A stretch of 64,000 bases of DNA from Candidatus Binatia bacterium (GCA_951813575.1 OX638375.1:2991042-3055041); one strand, 5' to 3'. Positions 1 through 10,963 are shown, counted from the stretch's first letter. Translations and numbers: made by a program. Notes: generated by a model from the letters alone, not told the origin.

Positions 1-1498
1 GGTCGATACAGCCGTCGGGCACGGTCTCCGCGAACACGGTAAGCACGTCGACGCCGATCTTGAAGCGCTCGGTGATGACCGCGATGTCCTGATTGTACAC
101 GGATTCCGCCCGCAACTCCGGTACGCCTTCATGGCTGTCGCCCACCCGGACCTGGACCGCATAGTGCGCCCCGACCGCCACCAGCACCGCGGCAAGCGCC
201 ACCGTCACCGCCGCGGGACCCCGGCGCGCCAGCCGCGCCACGCGCGACCACAGCGGCCGCAGGACGCTGTCCCGTCCGGCCGCAACCCGCCGCTGGGCGT
301 CGCTCATGCGGAAATACGAAAGCAGCACCGGCAGAAGCGCCAGATTGGTCAGGATGATGGCCACGATGCCCAGGCTGGCGGTGATGGCGGTCTCCCGGAT
401 GACCTGGACGTCAATGAGTGAGATGGTGATGAACCCCACCGAGTCGGAGGCGAGCGCCACCGCCCCCGGCAGCAGCAGGCGCCGGAAGCTGGCCCGGGCG
501 GCGTCCATGCCGGCGGCGCCGGCCACCACCTCGGCGCGCACCGCGCTCACCATCTGCACGCCGTGGCTGACGCCCACCGCGAACACCAGGAACGGCACCA
601 GGATGGACATGGGATCGATGCCGAAGCCCAGGGCCGTCACCGTGCCGAGCTGCCACACCACCGCCACCAGCGAGCACACCAGCGGCGGAATGGTGAGACG
701 GACCGAGCGGGTGTAGAGGTACACGAACAGGGCGGTGATCAGGAACGTGATGCCGAAGAACGCGATCACCCGGGCCGCGCCCGCGGCGATGTCTCCCACC
801 AGCTTGGCGAAGCCGATGACGTGCACGTGCACGTCCACGTCGGCTCCCGCCAGCGCCTTCACGCGGATTTCCTCGAGCTGGCGCGCCACCTCGATGTAGT
901 CGAGGCGCTCGCCGGTGTTCGGGTGGAACTCCTGCAGCCTGCCGCTGACGATGGCGCCGGTGAAATCGTTGGCCACCAGGCGGCCGACGATACCGGCCTT
1001 GATGGCGTTCTCGCGCACCCGGGCAAGGCCCTCCGGGGTGGCGCGGAAGTTCGCCGGCAGCACGTTGCCGGCGATGACGCCGTCCTCCACCACCTCGATG
1101 TAGCGCACGTTGGGAGTGAGGATGGAGGCGACCTGGGTACGGTCGATGCCCGGCAGGAAGAACATCGCGTCGGTGACCTGCTTCAGCACCGTGAAGAACC
1201 CGGGGGTGAACATGTCGCCCTGGCGCGCCATGAGCGCGATCACCACCCGGTCGGCGCCGCCGAACTCGTCCCGGTGCTTCAGGAAGGTCTGCATGTACTC
1301 GTGCTTGAGGGGCACGAGCTTGAAGAACCCGGCATCCACCCGCAACTGCGCCGCGTACCATCCCATGACCAGGGTGATGAGCGCGAAGGCGGCGAGCACG
1401 AGCCCGCGGCGGCCGAACAGCCACCGCTCGATGCGGGCCGTGAACGGGTTCGGCCGGGAGGCGCCGGGCGTGTCCGGCATGGGAGGCGGTTCGGGCAT
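1..1498 (-). CDS. RND superfamily (MMPL-type) exporter, C-terminus cut by window start
   Basis: About 499 residues are visible and the gene runs off position 1 without a stop. The ATG at 1498 lies 6 bases after the stop of the upstream beta-propeller gene, so the two are probably co-transcribed. An N-terminal membrane segment (about residues 25-45) is followed by a large periplasmic domain. A cluster of membrane helices comes next, including motifs such as GIDPMSILVPFLVFAVGVSH, typical of RND/MMPL and sterol-sensing-like permeases. By family it would export or move hydrophobic molecules across the inner membrane using the proton gradient. The cargo cannot be read from sequence; the DUF1302/DUF1329 neighbours suggest hydrophobic or lipid-like substrates (inference). 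Confidence 0.85.
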   Translation of the reverse strand, partial: MPEPPPMPDTPGASRPNPFTARIERWLFGRRGLVLAAFALITLVMGWYAAQLRVDAGFFKLVPLKHEYMQTFLKHRDEFGGADRVVIALMARQGDMFTPGFFTVLKQVTDAMFFLPGIDRTQVASILTPNVRYIEVVEDGVIAGNVLPANFRATPEGLARVRENAIKAGIVGRLVANDFTGAIVSGRLQEFHPNTGERLDYIEVARQLEEIRVKALAGADVDVHVHVIGFAKLVGDIAAGAARVIAFFGITFLITALFVYLYTRSVRLTIPPLVCSLVAVVWQLGTVTALGFGIDPMSILVPFLVFAVGVSHGVQMVSAVRAEVVAGAAGMDAARASFRRLLLPGAVALASDSVGFITISLIDVQVIRETAITASLGIVAIILTNLALLPVLLSYFRMSDAQRRVAAGRDSVLRPLWSRVARLARRGPAAVTVALAAVLVAVGAHYAVQVRVGDSHEGVPELRAESVYNQDIAVITERFKIGVDVLTVFAETVPDGCID

Positions 1499-1504
1499 CG
1501 GGAG

Positions 1505-2563
1505 CTACTCGGGCCGGGGCAGCCGCCGGACCCCGAACTCTCCGGTCAGCAGCACGCCGCCGTCGGCCAGCGGCAGCGCCGAGGTGATGCCCTGGCGCGA
1601 CGGCAGCCGCGTGGCCGATACGCTGACGCCGCCGTCGCGGCTGGTGAGCAGAATTCCTTCGAGGCCGGTGATGAGCACTCCTCCGTCCGGCAGACGAGCG
1701 GCGTTGGTGAGGGTCGCGGTGGTGCCGGTTGCCACCTGCGTCCAGCTCTCGCCCCCGTCGTCGGAGCGGAACAGGTGGCCCCGGAGCCCGTGAAGCAGGA
1801 GCCGCTCTTCGTCGAGCATCAGGGCGCCGTACCACGAGCCGGTATACGGCGAGGGAAGCTCGCGCCAGGTCTCCCCGCCGTCGTCGGAACGGTATGCCAC
1901 GCCCGCTTCCGCCGCCATGAACAGCCGTTGCGTCCCGGCGGGCACGATCTGGTTCAGGTGGAAGTCGTCCTTGCTGATGGCGCGGGAGCTCCAGGTCTTG
2001 CCGCCGTCCCGGGTGGCGAGGAAATAGCCGTAGGCTCCCACCGCGAACCCGTTGTCCCTGTCCCGGAACCAGACGTCCAGCAGGGGGCGCTCCTCTTCCG
2101 GCGCGCGGTGCATCAGCCGCCAGTTGTCCCCGCCGTCGTCGGTGCGGAGGATCACCGCGTCGTGTCCCACGGCCCAGCCGGTCTTGCCGTCGTGCATGTG
2201 CACGGCGGTGAGCAGGGCCCGGGCGGGCACCCGCGCCTGCTTCCAGCTCCCGCCGTTGTCGTCGGACAACAGGACGTGGCCGCGCTGGCCCACCACCACG
2301 ATGCGCGGGCCGGCGGCGGCCGCATCCGTCAGCAGGGACTTGACCGCCAGGGGCGCCTTCACCGCCGGCTTGGCGTCACCCGAGGCCTGGGCGGCGAGAC
2401 AGAGGATCAGGGCCGGCAGCGAGGCTGCCAGCCTCCAGGGGGTCTTGCGCAGGAATCCACCTACGCCGCCCCTGGATTCCAGCCCCCGATCGGAGTCGGG
2501 GACATGCTTTCGCGGGAATGACGGAGGAGAAAGCGGGAACGGCCGAGAGGAAGCCGGGGACAA
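1505..2563 (-). CDS. YCF48/BNR-repeat beta-propeller protein, exported
   Basis: A 352-residue protein with repeated BNR/Asp-box motifs (SDDGGETW, RSDDGGESW, TDDGGDNW, TRDGGKTW) forming a YCF48-like beta-propeller. A hydrophobic export segment (about residues 42-61, ending CLAAQASG) precedes the mature domain. The only standard start in frame is a TTG at 2563, 20 bases after the DUF1329 gene. This puts about 30 residues before the export signal, and they are encoded by a palindromic intergenic repeat (2461-2520). The real start may instead be a non-standard codon nearer the signal. Genes of this type recur between DUF1329 and RND genes in proteobacteria and may act as assembly or scaffold partners (inference). 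Confidence 0.85.
   Translation of the reverse strand: MSPASSRPFPLSPPSFPRKHVPDSDRGLESRGGVGGFLRKTPWRLAASLPALILCLAAQASGDAKPAVKAPLAVKSLLTDAAAAGPRIVVVGQRGHVLLSDDNGGSWKQARVPARALLTAVHMHDGKTGWAVGHDAVILRTDDGGDNWRLMHRAPEEERPLLDVWFRDRDNGFAVGAYGYFLATRDGGKTWSSRAISKDDFHLNQIVPAGTQRLFMAAEAGVAYRSDDGGETWRELPSPYTGSWYGALMLDEERLLLHGLRGHLFRSDDGGESWTQVATGTTATLTNAARLPDGGVLITGLEGILLTSRDGGVSVSATRLPSRQGITSALPLADGGVLLTGEFGVRRLPRPE
2461..2525. repeat. dispersed palindromic repeat overlapping the 5' end of the YCF48-like gene
   Basis: The segment holds the arms CCCCGA and TCGGGG around a 6-base spacer. It is flanked by GGATTCCAG on one side and TTTCGCGGGAATGAC on the other. This resembles the GCGGGAATC-type intergenic palindromes common in high-GC proteobacteria. 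It lies between the probable TTG start and the signal sequence of the beta-propeller gene. Confidence 0.6.
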
Positions 2564-2582
2564 CGTGCGGGGTGCGCGGATG

Positions 2583-3950
2583 TCACCGCCTCCCGGCGCG
2601 CCGCAGGGAGCTCGGCTTGAAGTCCCTGGCCTTGTACTCGACGTCGTACGTGCACATGCGGAACTCGTTGTCGAGCCCCAGGGCGAGGTAGCGTCCGGCC
2701 TGCAGATCGTGGTGGATCTCCAGGGTCGGCCAGGTCAGCGGCTTCTCGTAGAAGTTGATGACGTGGCCCTCGGACACCCGCCAGAGCTGGTCGCGGTTGT
2801 CGTAGATGTCCACCAGCATGATCTGCCAGGAGTCCTCGTCGATGTAGAAGGTCCGCCGCTTGTAGATGTGGCTCGCGCCTTCCTTGAGCGTGGCGTCGAC
2901 GATCCAGACCCGGTGAAGCTCGTAGCGCAGGTGCTCGGGGTTCACGTGCAGCGGCCGGATGATGTCGTCGAAGGCGAGCTTGTCGCTGTGCGCGCGGTAG
3001 GCGTTGTACGGCACGTACAACTCGCGCTTGCCCACGAGCTTCCAGTCGTAGCGGTCCACCGCCCCGTTGAACATGTCGAACTGGTCCGCGGTGCGCAGCC
3101 CGTCCGAGGTGGTGCCCGGGTTGTCGTAGGCGATGCCGGGCGCCCGCCGCACCCGGCGCTGGCCGGGGTTGTAGGTCCAGGCCTGCCGCGGCTGGCGCGC
3201 CGGGTTCATGGCCTCGTGCACCAGCACGATACCCCCCGCCAGCCGCGCCGGCGCGGTCACCCGCTGCTTGAACAGGATCATGGTGTTGCCGAGCTTCTCC
3301 ACGGTCATGCCCGGCAGCGAGTAGCGGACGTTGACGTCCACGGCATACTTGACCAGCGTGTAGTCGCCGCCGCGGGTCACGGCCGCCTGACCCAGGGTGC
3401 AGCTCACCGCCTCGCCCCGGTAGCGCAGCAGGTGGTTCCAGATCACCTCCAGACCGCTCTTGGGGATGGGGAAAGGGATGCCGATGACGGCGCCGTCGAC
3501 GCCGTTGCCGCCGTCCACGAGCTTCGTCACGGCCGCGATCTTCCGGGTGGCGTCGTAGATGCGCTGCGGCACCGAGGCGCTGCGCCGGGTCGGGTACACC
3601 GTCAGCTTGTACGTCGGGTACAACTCCAGCATGCGCTGGTGGCCCGTGGAAAGCTTGTCCCGGTACTTGTCCAGGTTGGACTTGTCGATGACGAAGAGCG
3701 GCTTGTCGTTCCCGTAGGGATCGCGGTGGTGCTCCCCGAGCTGGTAGCCCTCCGGCGGCTTGGTGATGCCCCCGGTCCACTCGGGGATGGTGCCGTCGGC
3801 GTTGCCGGCCCGCTCGGCTCCGAGAGGAGTCAGATCCTTTCCGAGACGCGCGATCTCGTCGGCGGAAATCTCCGCGGCCGCCGTGCCGGCCAGGGCCAGC
3901 GCCAACGCCGCGACAGCGGTGAATCGGAGGCAGAGTGCTATCATTTTCAT
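2583..3950 (-). CDS. DUF1329 family exported protein
   Basis: A 455-residue protein with a clear signal peptide (residues 1 to about 26, ending GTAAA before EISADE). The DUF1329 pattern follows, including a P-E-W-T-G-G motif near residue 58 and a beta-rich C-terminal half. DUF1329 proteins resemble LolA/LolB-type lipid-binding folds and are nearly always found beside a DUF1302 outer-membrane protein. The start is 12 bases after the DUF1302 stop, so the pair is an operon. Length is normal for the family. No catalytic motif is evident; a periplasmic carrier of hydrophobic ligands is a plausible but unproven role. Confidence 0.9.
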   Translation of the reverse strand: MKMIALCLRFTAVAALALALAGTAAAEISADEIARLGKDLTPLGAERAGNADGTIPEWTGGITKPPEGYQLGEHHRDPYGNDKPLFVIDKSNLDKYRDKLSTGHQRMLELYPTYKLTVYPTRRSASVPQRIYDATRKIAAVTKLVDGGNGVDGAVIGIPFPIPKSGLEVIWNHLLRYRGEAVSCTLGQAAVTRGGDYTLVKYAVDVNVRYSLPGMTVEKLGNTMILFKQRVTAPARLAGGIVLVHEAMNPARQPRQAWTYNPGQRRVRRAPGIAYDNPGTTSDGLRTADQFDMFNGAVDRYDWKLVGKRELYVPYNAYRAHSDKLAFDDIIRPLHVNPEHLRYELHRVWIVDATLKEGASHIYKRRTFYIDEDSWQIMLVDIYDNRDQLWRVSEGHVINFYEKPLTWPTLEIHHDLQAGRYLALGLDNEFRMCTYDVEYKARDFKPSSLRRAGRR

Positions 3951-3962
3951 ACCGTCCGGAGT

Positions 3963-5801
3963 TCAGAATGAGTACTTGATGGTAGCCTGGACGAAATCAC
4001 GGTCCCGGATCTCACTTCTGCTGCCGCCGTAGGCGGTGTAGCTGATGTTGCCCTCCCAACGGCTCAGATAGTCGACCCGCAAGCCAAGGGTCAGCGCGGT
4101 CCGTCCTTCCAGGAAGGGAGCGATGGGCTGGGGGGCGTTCCCGCTGAAGTCGTGCTGGAATTGGACATAGGGGAACAGGTTGGCCCCGCCGATGGCGTTG
4201 TTGTAGTCAAGCCTCGCCGCCATCCGGTAGCCCATGGAAGTCTCGTCGGACGTCTCTCCCTCGGCGGGGCTTTCCAGCGGCAACACACTCTTCTCCGGCA
4301 TGTCGTGTATGGTCAACATAGCTATTTCGGTCAAGAAGACGAAACTGTCCGCCCCGAAAGTCGGGCCGAACACCCTGGTCGCCGTGGCCTGGATCTGGCT
4401 CACCTGGCGCCTGGTGTAACCCTGGATGTCGGCGTCAAAGCCGGCGGTGCCCGGTGTACCGCCTGCGGTTACACACGCCTGAGTAGTAAGTTGAATCAGA
4501 GCCAGTACGGCCGGGTCCAGACAACCGGCAAATGGAGCGAGCCCCGCCGCTATGAGCGTGGCTTCTTCGATCTGCAGCGGTACTTTGGGCCGAAAGGAAT
4601 ATTCACCCTGCAAGGCCCACCCGGACGTCCCGAGCTGTGTGCTGAAGCTCACGCCGTAAAGCTGGATGTCCTCCGGGTATTCGATGAAGTAGTTGCCGGT
4701 CTTCGCGTAGGCGTCGATGGCGTACGGCAGCGCAAGGAATCCCGCCTGGTCTTGGGGGAGGTTGAACGGGGAAGCCTCAAACTCGGCCCTTTTCGTCCCG
4801 AAGGCCTGCAGGCCCAAACCGGCTCCTGCCGCGGTCCCGGTATGCGCCCGCACCGTCGGCAGGCGGCTGTGATAGTTGATGAAGTAGAACCCGAACTCCG
4901 TGTTGTTCAGGCCCTCGGCGAGGTAGCGCAATGCCACCCCCCCCTGTCCGCCATCATTCGGGTTGCGGTCCGCACCCCGCGGCACCACAAGGAAGTCTTG
5001 CCCCATGTATTGTTGCCCCAGCCTGGGACCGGCAGAGTTGAGCGCCAGCGCCGCGTTGAGGTTGGGGTCGTTGAGGAACGCCCGGGTGGCGCCGGGTCCC
5101 ACGTAGTCCGTCGTGGAGAAATAAGTGCCCAGCGGGTCGATCTGGGTCTTTTCCCATTCGATCTGATAGAAGGCCTCGATCGACAGGTTGTTGGGCAGCT
5201 CCACCACCGCCGACACCAGGGGAACCGCTACCAACGCCTCCCGCAACTCCGCCCCGGGCACCCGCAGCTTGCTCACGTCGAACGGGTTGATGGCGTTGAT
5301 GCCGTTCTGGATGAACGTGCTCTCGCCCCAGTTGAGCACGTGCTTGCCGAGCCGCAGGTCCACGGAGGACTCGCCGAGGTCGAAGGATCCGGTGACATAG
5401 GCGTCGAGCAGATCCAGGTCTTTGCCGACGAGCCTCTTGGCCGCCGGGGTCAGCGGTCTGTAGTCCCGCGTGCCTTCCTCGTTCTCGTGGTCGTAGAACC
5501 CGCTGGCGCGCAGGAACAGCCCGACTTCGCGGTAATTGAGCTCGAAATCGCTGGTGAACTTGGCGGCGTTGCTGACGATTCCCTTTTCGTAGTTGAGATT
5601 TCCGTCGTTGTCGTTGACCTTGGAGGTCAGATCCTTGTCCTGATCCTCGACACGAAGCATCAGGCCGTAGGACAGGGTGGTGTCGAGGCTGGCCTCGACC
5701 TCGCCGGAGCTCAGATCCAATGCCTCGACCTGTCCGGGCCACAGGAAGGGAAGCCCAGCCAGCATCGACACGACAACCAACTTGCAGATACCCTTCAACA
5801 T
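3963..5801 (-). CDS. DUF1302 family outer-membrane beta-barrel protein
   Basis: A 612-residue protein with an N-terminal signal sequence (about residues 1-27, ending QVEA). The mature part is beta-strand rich and ends in ...ATIKYSF, a terminal aromatic residue typical of Bam-assembled barrels. The conserved DUF1302 N-terminal region (D-T-T-L-S-Y-G) and the L-G-K-H-V-L-N-W-G-E motif are present. It is first in the minus-strand cluster DUF1302-DUF1329-YCF48-RND and divergent from rlmE, so its promoter should lie in 5802-5928. It is likely a channel or receptor for a hydrophobic compound handled by the RND pump. Confidence 0.9.
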   Translation of the reverse strand: MLKGICKLVVVSMLAGLPFLWPGQVEALDLSSGEVEASLDTTLSYGLMLRVEDQDKDLTSKVNDNDGNLNYEKGIVSNAAKFTSDFELNYREVGLFLRASGFYDHENEEGTRDYRPLTPAAKRLVGKDLDLLDAYVTGSFDLGESSVDLRLGKHVLNWGESTFIQNGINAINPFDVSKLRVPGAELREALVAVPLVSAVVELPNNLSIEAFYQIEWEKTQIDPLGTYFSTTDYVGPGATRAFLNDPNLNAALALNSAGPRLGQQYMGQDFLVVPRGADRNPNDGGQGGVALRYLAEGLNNTEFGFYFINYHSRLPTVRAHTGTAAGAGLGLQAFGTKRAEFEASPFNLPQDQAGFLALPYAIDAYAKTGNYFIEYPEDIQLYGVSFSTQLGTSGWALQGEYSFRPKVPLQIEEATLIAAGLAPFAGCLDPAVLALIQLTTQACVTAGGTPGTAGFDADIQGYTRRQVSQIQATATRVFGPTFGADSFVFLTEIAMLTIHDMPEKSVLPLESPAEGETSDETSMGYRMAARLDYNNAIGGANLFPYVQFQHDFSGNAPQPIAPFLEGRTALTLGLRVDYLSRWEGNISYTAYGGSRSEIRDRDFVQATIKYSF

Positions 5802-5928
5802 AATGACCGGCGAATATCATTTCCCGATGTTGAATGTCAAGGCAGAGTCGGGAACCTGTGGACCGTCGGAAAATGTTGCATACCGTCCCGGGTATTGATT
5901 GTTTAGGGAAAGAGAATCTGAGCCAAAC

Positions 5929-6522
5929 ATGCCGTATCGACCTCAAGACGGATTCTTTCGCAAGGCCAAGCGCGAGGGCTACCGGTCGCGGGCGGCGTAC
6001 AAGCTGCAGGAGATCAACCGGCGGTTCCGGTTGATCCGGCCGGGCCACGTGGTGGTGGACCTCGGGGCGGCGCCCGGCGGATGGCTCCAGGTGGCGGCCG
6101 AGGTTGCCGGCCCCAAGGGGAGGGTGTTGGGCTTCGACCTGCAGCCGATCCAGCCGTTGTCCGGCCACACGGTACAGGTGTACGAGCTGGACGTGCTGGC
6201 GGAGGATGCCGGGGAGCGCATCCGCGGGTGCCTGGACGGCGCCGCGGACTGCGTCCTGTCGGATATGGCGCCGCGTCTTTCCGGTGTCCGCGACGCGGAC
6301 AACCAACGCGCCCTGGACCTCGCCGGTCGCGCCTACGAGGTTGCCAAAGCCATCCTGAAGCCCCGCGGTGCGTTCCTGTTCAAGACCTTCACCGGGACGG
6401 AGGTGGACGTGCTCGTGAAAGAGATGTCCGGCTGCTTCGAGACGGTGCAGCGGGTCCGGTCCGGGGCCACCCGGAAGGGATCGTCCGAGATCTACGTGGT
6501 GGCCCGGGGCTTCAAGGGCTGA
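5929..6522 (+). CDS. rlmE: 23S rRNA 2'-O-methyltransferase RlmE (FtsJ)
   Basis: A 197-residue SAM-dependent methyltransferase that modifies U2552 of 23S rRNA in E. coli. The K-D-K-E catalytic tetrad is visible in AAYKLQ, VLSDMAP, LFKTFTG and SSEIYVV. The SAM loop is VVDLGAAPGGW. The ATG at 5929 is preferred because MPYRPQDG matches the family N-terminus; an in-frame TTG at 5899 would add ten residues. AGGGAAAGAG upstream can serve as ribosome binding site. The gene converges on glmS with a 4-base gap and no visible terminator between them. Confidence 0.96.
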   Translation: MPYRPQDGFFRKAKREGYRSRAAYKLQEINRRFRLIRPGHVVVDLGAAPGGWLQVAAEVAGPKGRVLGFDLQPIQPLSGHTVQVYELDVLAEDAGERIRGCLDGAADCVLSDMAPRLSGVRDADNQRALDLAGRAYEVAKAILKPRGAFLFKTFTGTEVDVLVKEMSGCFETVQRVRSGATRKGSSEIYVVARGFKG

Positions 6523-6526
6523 CGGG

Positions 6527-8347
<1,821 letters not shown>

Positions 8348-8353
8348 GGAGGG

Positions 8354-9745
8354 TCAGGCTTTGCGCTTCCGCGCCCGGTAGCCGTCCACCCAGCCGTCGA
8401 CGTGCCGTTGCGGGGCGCGGCTCAGGGCCAGGGCGCCGGCGGGCACGTCCTTGGTGATGGTGGAGCCGGCGCCGATGTAGGCGTCGTCGCCCACCGCCAC
8501 CGGCGCCACGAGCTGGGTGTCGCTGCCCACCTGCACGCGGTCGCCGATGGTGGTGCGGTGCTTGGCGAAGCCGTCGTAGTTGCAGGTGATGGTGCCCGCG
8601 CCGATGTTGGATTCCCGGCCGAGGTCGGTGTCGCCGATGTAGCTCAGATGGCTGGCCTTGGTGCCTTCCCCCACGGACGAGTTCTTTACCTCCACGAAGT
8701 TCCCGATGTGGACGTCGCGCTCGAGCACGGTGCCCGGCCGCAGGTGGGCGAAGGGGCCGACGCTGACGCCGTCCTCCAGGTCACAGTCGTCCATGACCAC
8801 CGAGAAGCGCAGGTGGACGCCGTCGGCCAGGCGCGCGTTGGTGAGGTAGGCGCTGCCGTCGATACGGCAGCGGGCGCCCACCACGGTCTTTCCCAGGAGG
8901 TGGCTGTTGGGGCCGATGACGGTGTCCTCGCCGATGGTGACCCCGGCGTCGATGTAGGTGCTGTCCGGGTCCTTGAGGGTCACGCCCCGCTCCATCCACT
9001 TGCGGTTCACGTCTTTCTGTAGTGCCTTTTCCATCCAGGCGAGCTCCTCTCTGCCGTTCACGCCACGGAATTCGCGCGGGTCGTCGATGGTGACGCTGCC
9101 GATGCGGGCCTCCCTGCCGGCGCCGTAGGCGGCGATGTCCGGGAGATAGTACTCCCCCTGGTCGTTGCGGTTGTCGAGGGCCGCCAGGGCCGCCCGAAGA
9201 AAGCCCGCCGACGCCAGGTAGAGGCCGACGTTGATCTCCCGGACGGCCCTCTCGGCGTCGGACGCGTCCCGTTCCTCCACCACGCCCACGATGTCGCCGC
9301 CCGGGCCGCGCAGGACCCGGCCGTATCCGGAGGGGTCCGCCAGGGCGGCCACGGCAAGGGTGAGATCGCGGCCCGCCGACCGGTGCGCCGCCAGCATCCG
9401 GGAAAGGGTCCGGCCGGCCACGAGCGGCACGTCCCCATTGAGTATCAGCACGTCGCCACTGAAATCTCCCAGCGCGTCAGCCGCGCAACGGGCCGCGTGC
9501 CCCGTGCCCAGTTGCTCGCGCTGCATCACCCAGCACGCCGGGTCCACACCGGGGCAGGCTTCCCGGATGCGGTCCACGCCGTGGCCCACCACCACCAGCA
9601 CCCGGTCGGGATCGAGGCCGGCGCAGGCGTCCAGGACGTGGGACAACAGCGGTTTGCCGCCCAGAAGATGCAGCACCTTCGGGGTGGCGGATCGCATCCG
9701 CTTGCCCTGGCCCGCGGCCAGGATGATGACTCCGAGCCCCCCCAT
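8354..9745 (-). CDS. glmU: bifunctional UDP-GlcNAc pyrophosphorylase / GlcN-1-P acetyltransferase GlmU
   Basis: A 463-residue cytoplasmic enzyme for the last two steps to UDP-GlcNAc. The N-terminal nucleotidyltransferase domain begins with VIILAAGQGKRM and has the conserved LNGDVPL. The C-terminal left-handed beta-helix shows hexapeptide repeats (IGEDTVIGPNSHL, IGAGTITCNYDG). Length matches the family (about 456). It forms an operon with glmS downstream, as in E. coli, giving a pathway-coherent pair. Its promoter should lie in 9746-9954. Confidence 0.98.
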   Translation of the reverse strand: MGGLGVIILAAGQGKRMRSATPKVLHLLGGKPLLSHVLDACAGLDPDRVLVVVGHGVDRIREACPGVDPACWVMQREQLGTGHAARCAADALGDFSGDVLILNGDVPLVAGRTLSRMLAAHRSAGRDLTLAVAALADPSGYGRVLRGPGGDIVGVVEERDASDAERAVREINVGLYLASAGFLRAALAALDNRNDQGEYYLPDIAAYGAGREARIGSVTIDDPREFRGVNGREELAWMEKALQKDVNRKWMERGVTLKDPDSTYIDAGVTIGEDTVIGPNSHLLGKTVVGARCRIDGSAYLTNARLADGVHLRFSVVMDDCDLEDGVSVGPFAHLRPGTVLERDVHIGNFVEVKNSSVGEGTKASHLSYIGDTDLGRESNIGAGTITCNYDGFAKHRTTIGDRVQVGSDTQLVAPVAVGDDAYIGAGSTITKDVPAGALALSRAPQRHVDGWVDGYRARKRKA

Positions 9746-9954
9746 ACGCAGCAGAAACTATAACCCAAGGCCGTGCCCGTCGCCAGAGAGGCGCGGGCGG
9801 CGGCAAGACCGGTCCTTACGTTGACAAGCCCGTGATTTTCCAATAACTCTTACTCGTACTTCGAGACACCCCACGCCGTCATTCCGGGCTTGACCCGGAA
9901 TCCGGAAGTCCATGGCGCACGGGATCTCAATTCGCTGAAGGTGGTCGAGTTCAT
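9746..9954. repeat. intergenic region with a dispersed GGGCTTGACCC palindrome
   Basis: This 209-base region between divergent genes contains a perfect 8-base inverted repeat at 9881-9901 (ATTCCGGG, spacer CTTGA, CCCGGAAT). The same core motif recurs at 23740-23835 and is amplified into a tandem array at 61.1-61.7 kb. Promoters for glmU and for the 61-aa protein should also lie here, but no convincing boxes were identified. Confidence 0.6.
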
Positions 9955-10140
9955 ATGGAAGAACAATCGGGCTTGTACTATTTCATGGAGATCGTCACCA
10001 AACCCGACAACATTCCCATCGTGGGCATGCTGATTCTCGTCCTGTTCTTTACCTGGGTCGGCCTGAAGCAAGCCATGAAGAACGACAGGCTGATCGATGA
10101 GGGCCGAGAGGACGAAATCTCTGACCAGATGTGGAAGTAG
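9955..10140 (+). CDS. 61-aa single-pass membrane protein, unknown function
   Basis: A short protein with one hydrophobic segment at about residues 20-38 (NIPIVGMLILVLFFTWVGL) and a charged, acidic cytoplasmic-type tail. The spacing, lack of another frame, and overlap with the next gene suggest a real gene rather than chance. Its last 44 bases overlap the start of the TPR gene, implying translational coupling. I do not recognise the family. Co-location with a TPR membrane protein and a ferredoxin suggests a role in an electron-transfer or membrane complex (inference). Confidence 0.7.
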   Translation: MEEQSGLYYFMEIVTKPDNIPIVGMLILVLFFTWVGLKQAMKNDRLIDEGREDEISDQMWK

Positions 10141-10963
10141 AGGCCGGGCGCTGCGTTCTCTGGCGGTCCTGATCGTTGTAGCGTTCCTGAGCACTGGCGG
10201 AGAAGCGCTCTCCGCGCTGGTCGACGAAGATTTGTGGCGCGCCGGACGAAAGGACCTGGCCGCGGGCAGGGTCCCGGATGCCTGGGAGAAGTTCGAGAAG
10301 CTGCTCGAGCAGTACCCGGATGAGCCGCAACTGCTGCAGGTGGCCGGCCTGACGGCCCTCAGGCGGAGCGATCCGGAAACGGCCCTCGCCTACGTGAGAA
10401 AGGCCGTCGCCCTGGCCCCGGATGACGCCGAGGCGCTGACGCTGCTGGGCTGGCTCGACATGGAGGTGGCCAACGACGTCGACAAGGCCATCGAGTCGTA
10501 CCGGAAGGCGGCGGCGCTGAAGCCCGAGGTCCCCGAGGTCCACGACAACCTGGGGGTGGCGCTCAAGCGCAAGGGAGACCTGGAGCCGGCCATCGGCAGC
10601 TTCTCGCGCGCGCTGGAGCTCAAACCGGACTTCGCGCAGGCCGTGAGCAACCGCGGCTGGGCTTACGTGGAGCAGGGCAAATGGCAGGCGGCCCGGGCCG
10701 ACTTCGAAAAGACACTGGCGCTCCAGCCCGAGGACGAAGGGGCGCTTTACGGACTGGCCCGGGTGCGCAAGGAGCTGCGCGACTACGCCGGCGCCCAGGC
10801 CGCGCTGGCCCGGTTGAGCCGCCAATCCCCCAATTTCGTCTACTGGCTCGAATGGGCTACGGTCGGGATCATACGTTACTATTGGGTTTTCCTGGTGCTG
10901 GCTTTGGGTTTGTTCTTCCACTTCCGGTACAAGGCAAGGAAAAGGGTGAAGGTCGATGGCTGA
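10097..10963 (+). CDS. TPR-repeat membrane protein
   Basis: A 288-residue protein with an N-terminal hydrophobic export/anchor segment (about residues 21-40). Several tetratricopeptide repeats follow over about residues 45-235 (for example AIESYRKAAALKPEVPEVHDN and AIGSFSRALELKPDFAQAVS). A C-terminal transmembrane helix (about residues 255-278) and a short basic tail end the protein. The TPR domain should lie outside the cytoplasm if the first segment anchors. The end overlaps the ferredoxin start by 8 bases. TPRs mediate protein contacts, so it may tether the ferredoxin or an unseen partner. The exact start is uncertain because the gene begins inside the 61-aa gene. Confidence 0.8.
   Translation: MRAERTKSLTRCGSRGRALRSLAVLIVVAFLSTGGEALSALVDEDLWRAGRKDLAAGRVPDAWEKFEKLLEQYPDEPQLLQVAGLTALRRSDPETALAYVRKAVALAPDDAEALTLLGWLDMEVANDVDKAIESYRKAAALKPEVPEVHDNLGVALKRKGDLEPAIGSFSRALELKPDFAQAVSNRGWAYVEQGKWQAARADFEKTLALQPEDEGALYGLARVRKELRDYAGAQAALARLSRQSPNFVYWLEWATVGIIRYYWVFLVLALGLFFHFRYKARKRVKVDG

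Noticed and set aside
411..1835. Minus-strand 474-residue frame at the window start
   Set aside because: It is Arg/Ala/Pro-rich shadow sequence of the RND and propeller genes with no family match.
8348..8353. glmS ribozyme
   Set aside because: glmU ends 6 bases before glmS, leaving no leader.
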